Assembly: GCA_003550445.1 (NCBI GenBank)
Contig: PUKG01000182.1
Coordinates: 1 to 6,050, forward strand
Source: Halobacteroidaceae bacterium
Lineage (GTDB): Bacteria; Bacillota; Halanaerobiia; B1SED10-174
DNA: 6,050 nucleotides
Direction: 5' to 3'
Both the position numbers and the translations under genes were made by a program. Under the pieces are notes generated by a model. That model saw only the letters and a program-made list of their open reading frames with translations. It had not been told where the DNA came from and made no database searches. Below are positions 5,559 to 6,050 of the stretch, one piece after another (within the stretch, counting starts at the first letter, position 1; each line of letters begins with the position of its first letter).

Positions 5559-5564
5559 TATAAT
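5559..5564 (+). promoter_or_regulatory. -10 box of the acetyltransferase promoter
   Basis: A perfect TATAAT, placing the transcript start near 5571 and giving a leader of about 57 nt. At 17-nt spacing the -35 position holds TCCAAC, a poor match to TTGACA, and there is no extended -10. The promoter therefore probably needs an activator; AACCCA motifs lie at and above the -35 position. Confidence 0.55.
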
Positions 5565-5610
5565 GCAAAAAGAAAGGCAGAGGAACCTGGGAAAACCGGG
5601 CCTTACTTAA

Positions 5611-5617
5611 AAGGAGG
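5611..5617 (+). promoter_or_regulatory. Ribosome binding site of the acetyltransferase gene
   Basis: AAGGAGG ends 10 nt before the ATG at 5628. It is a strong Shine-Dalgarno sequence and supports that start over the TTG at 5631. Confidence 0.85.
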
Positions 5618-5627
5618 AGCGATAAAA

Positions 5628-6050
5628 ATGTTGGATCAAAAATTGGGTGGTGTAAAAATAACCAAAAAATTACCCGGAGATATGGTTGCCCAGGCAGCAG
5701 AAGTTTACTATGGGGAATTCCGACAAAAATATGATGGACTTTTACTTATACCCCGCTCTAAAGACCAGGCCCTCCGCATACTCAGACAAAGCATGGATCT
5801 TTCAAAGGGTTTATATGCATTAGATAACCAGGGAAACCTTCTGGGCCTGGTAGGTCTTGGATTTAGAGAGGGTGGATTTGTCAAATACAGCTGGGATCTT
5901 TTATTAAAAGAATTTGGATTTTTTGGTGCGGTAATGAGAAAGGTGATTAAATTTTTTGAAGCTCCCAGACTGAAAAAAGGTCACATGAGAATTGAAGGCA
6001 TTGTTGTCACAGAACGTGCCCAGGGGAAAGGGATCGGAACCGCTCTTTTA
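5628..6050 (+). CDS. GNAT-family N-acetyltransferase (5' part only)
   Basis: The visible part is 141 residues, open to the right edge. GNAT enzymes move the acetyl group of acetyl-CoA to an amine on a small molecule or protein; the substrate here cannot be told. The key evidence is IEGIVVTERAQGKGIGTALL at 122-141: a beta strand running into R130-x-x-G133-x-G135, the motif A pyrophosphate loop that binds acetyl-CoA, followed by the start of its helix. Earlier, GLYALDNQGNLLGLVGLGF (61-79) fits the beta2-beta3 hairpin seen before motif A. A hydrophobic insert with several Phe (about 89-111) precedes motif A and is not obviously membrane-spanning. The C-terminal half of the domain is outside the window. 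The gene is divergent from the ABC operon with its own promoter, so a shared function is possible but not shown. Confidence 0.82.
   Translation, partial: MLDQKLGGVKITKKLPGDMVAQAAEVYYGEFRQKYDGLLLIPRSKDQALRILRQSMDLSKGLYALDNQGNLLGLVGLGFREGGFVKYSWDLLLKEFGFFGAVMRKVIKFFEAPRLKKGHMRIEGIVVTERAQGKGIGTALL

Larger units (their letters stand above)
5288..5627. other. 340-bp divergent regulatory region between ABC operon and GNAT gene
   Basis: No protein gene is supported. A minus-strand open frame at 5380-5568 has no ribosome site, no ATG and low-complexity content. The region holds, left to right: the ABC operon leader and promoter candidates, three 11-bp-period direct repeats, a plus-strand intrinsic terminator, an 11-bp inverted repeat, a set of AACCCA boxes (5493, 5517 and 5539), a TATAAT box, and a small leader hairpin before the acetyltransferase gene. 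In that hairpin, CCTGG (5586-5590) pairs with CCGGG (5596-5600) through one G-U pair around GAAAA. Confidence 0.7.

Noticed and set aside
5380..5568. Minus-strand open frame of 62 codons in the divergent spacer
   Set aside because: It has no ATG start or ribosome site, and overlaps the direct repeats, the terminator and the inverted repeat.
1..6050. CRISPR array, insertion sequence, tRNA, toxin-antitoxin or phage-defence genes
   Set aside because: No regularly spaced long repeats, transposase or integrase motifs, cloverleaf-like sequence or defence-protein domains were seen on either strand.

Overview
The window reads like chromosomal DNA of a low-GC Gram-positive bacterium, most likely an anaerobic clostridial-type Bacillota. 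This is inferred from the AT-rich composition, strong GGAGG ribosome binding sites, a lipobox-type lipoprotein, and a MacB-like ABC exporter with no outer-membrane partner. I cannot name the genus.

Layout, left to right. (1) 1-373, minus strand: the first 124 residues of a secreted lipoprotein with divergent InlB B-repeat-like domains, running off the left edge. (2) 374-900: a non-coding spacer that holds the lipoprotein's leader and a clear minus-strand intrinsic terminator (677-707) for the gene to its right. (3) 901-1773, minus: an AraC-family regulator with a cupin-like N-terminal half and a double-HTH C-terminal half. It is markedly more AT- and lysine-rich than its neighbours, and has its own TTGAAA-17-TAAAAT promoter (1947-1975) and a leader of about 165 nt. 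(4) 2131-5287, minus: a tight three-gene ABC transporter operon, ATPase then permease then permease, with an ATGA stop/start overlap at each junction. (5) 5288-5627: a 340-bp divergent regulatory region. It contains three 11-bp-period direct repeats in front of the ABC operon, a plus-strand terminator with no gene feeding it, an 11-bp perfect inverted repeat, and a plus-strand promoter. (6) 5628-6050, plus: the first 141 residues of a GNAT-type acetyltransferase, running off the right edge.

How the parts fit. The ATPase and two different MacB/FtsX-type permeases should form one membrane complex with an asymmetric permease pair. In Gram-positive bacteria such complexes usually export or sense peptides, antibiotics or lipid-linked compounds; the substrate cannot be read from this sequence. 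The repeats upstream of the operon look like a binding site for a dimerising activator of the OmpR/PhoB response-regulator type. The AraC protein encoded just downstream is an alternative candidate. No two-component genes lie in the window. I see no CRISPR array, tRNA, rRNA, insertion sequence or clearly novel multi-gene system. The parts most worth following up are the regulatory DNA at 5320-5564 and the AT-rich AraC segment.
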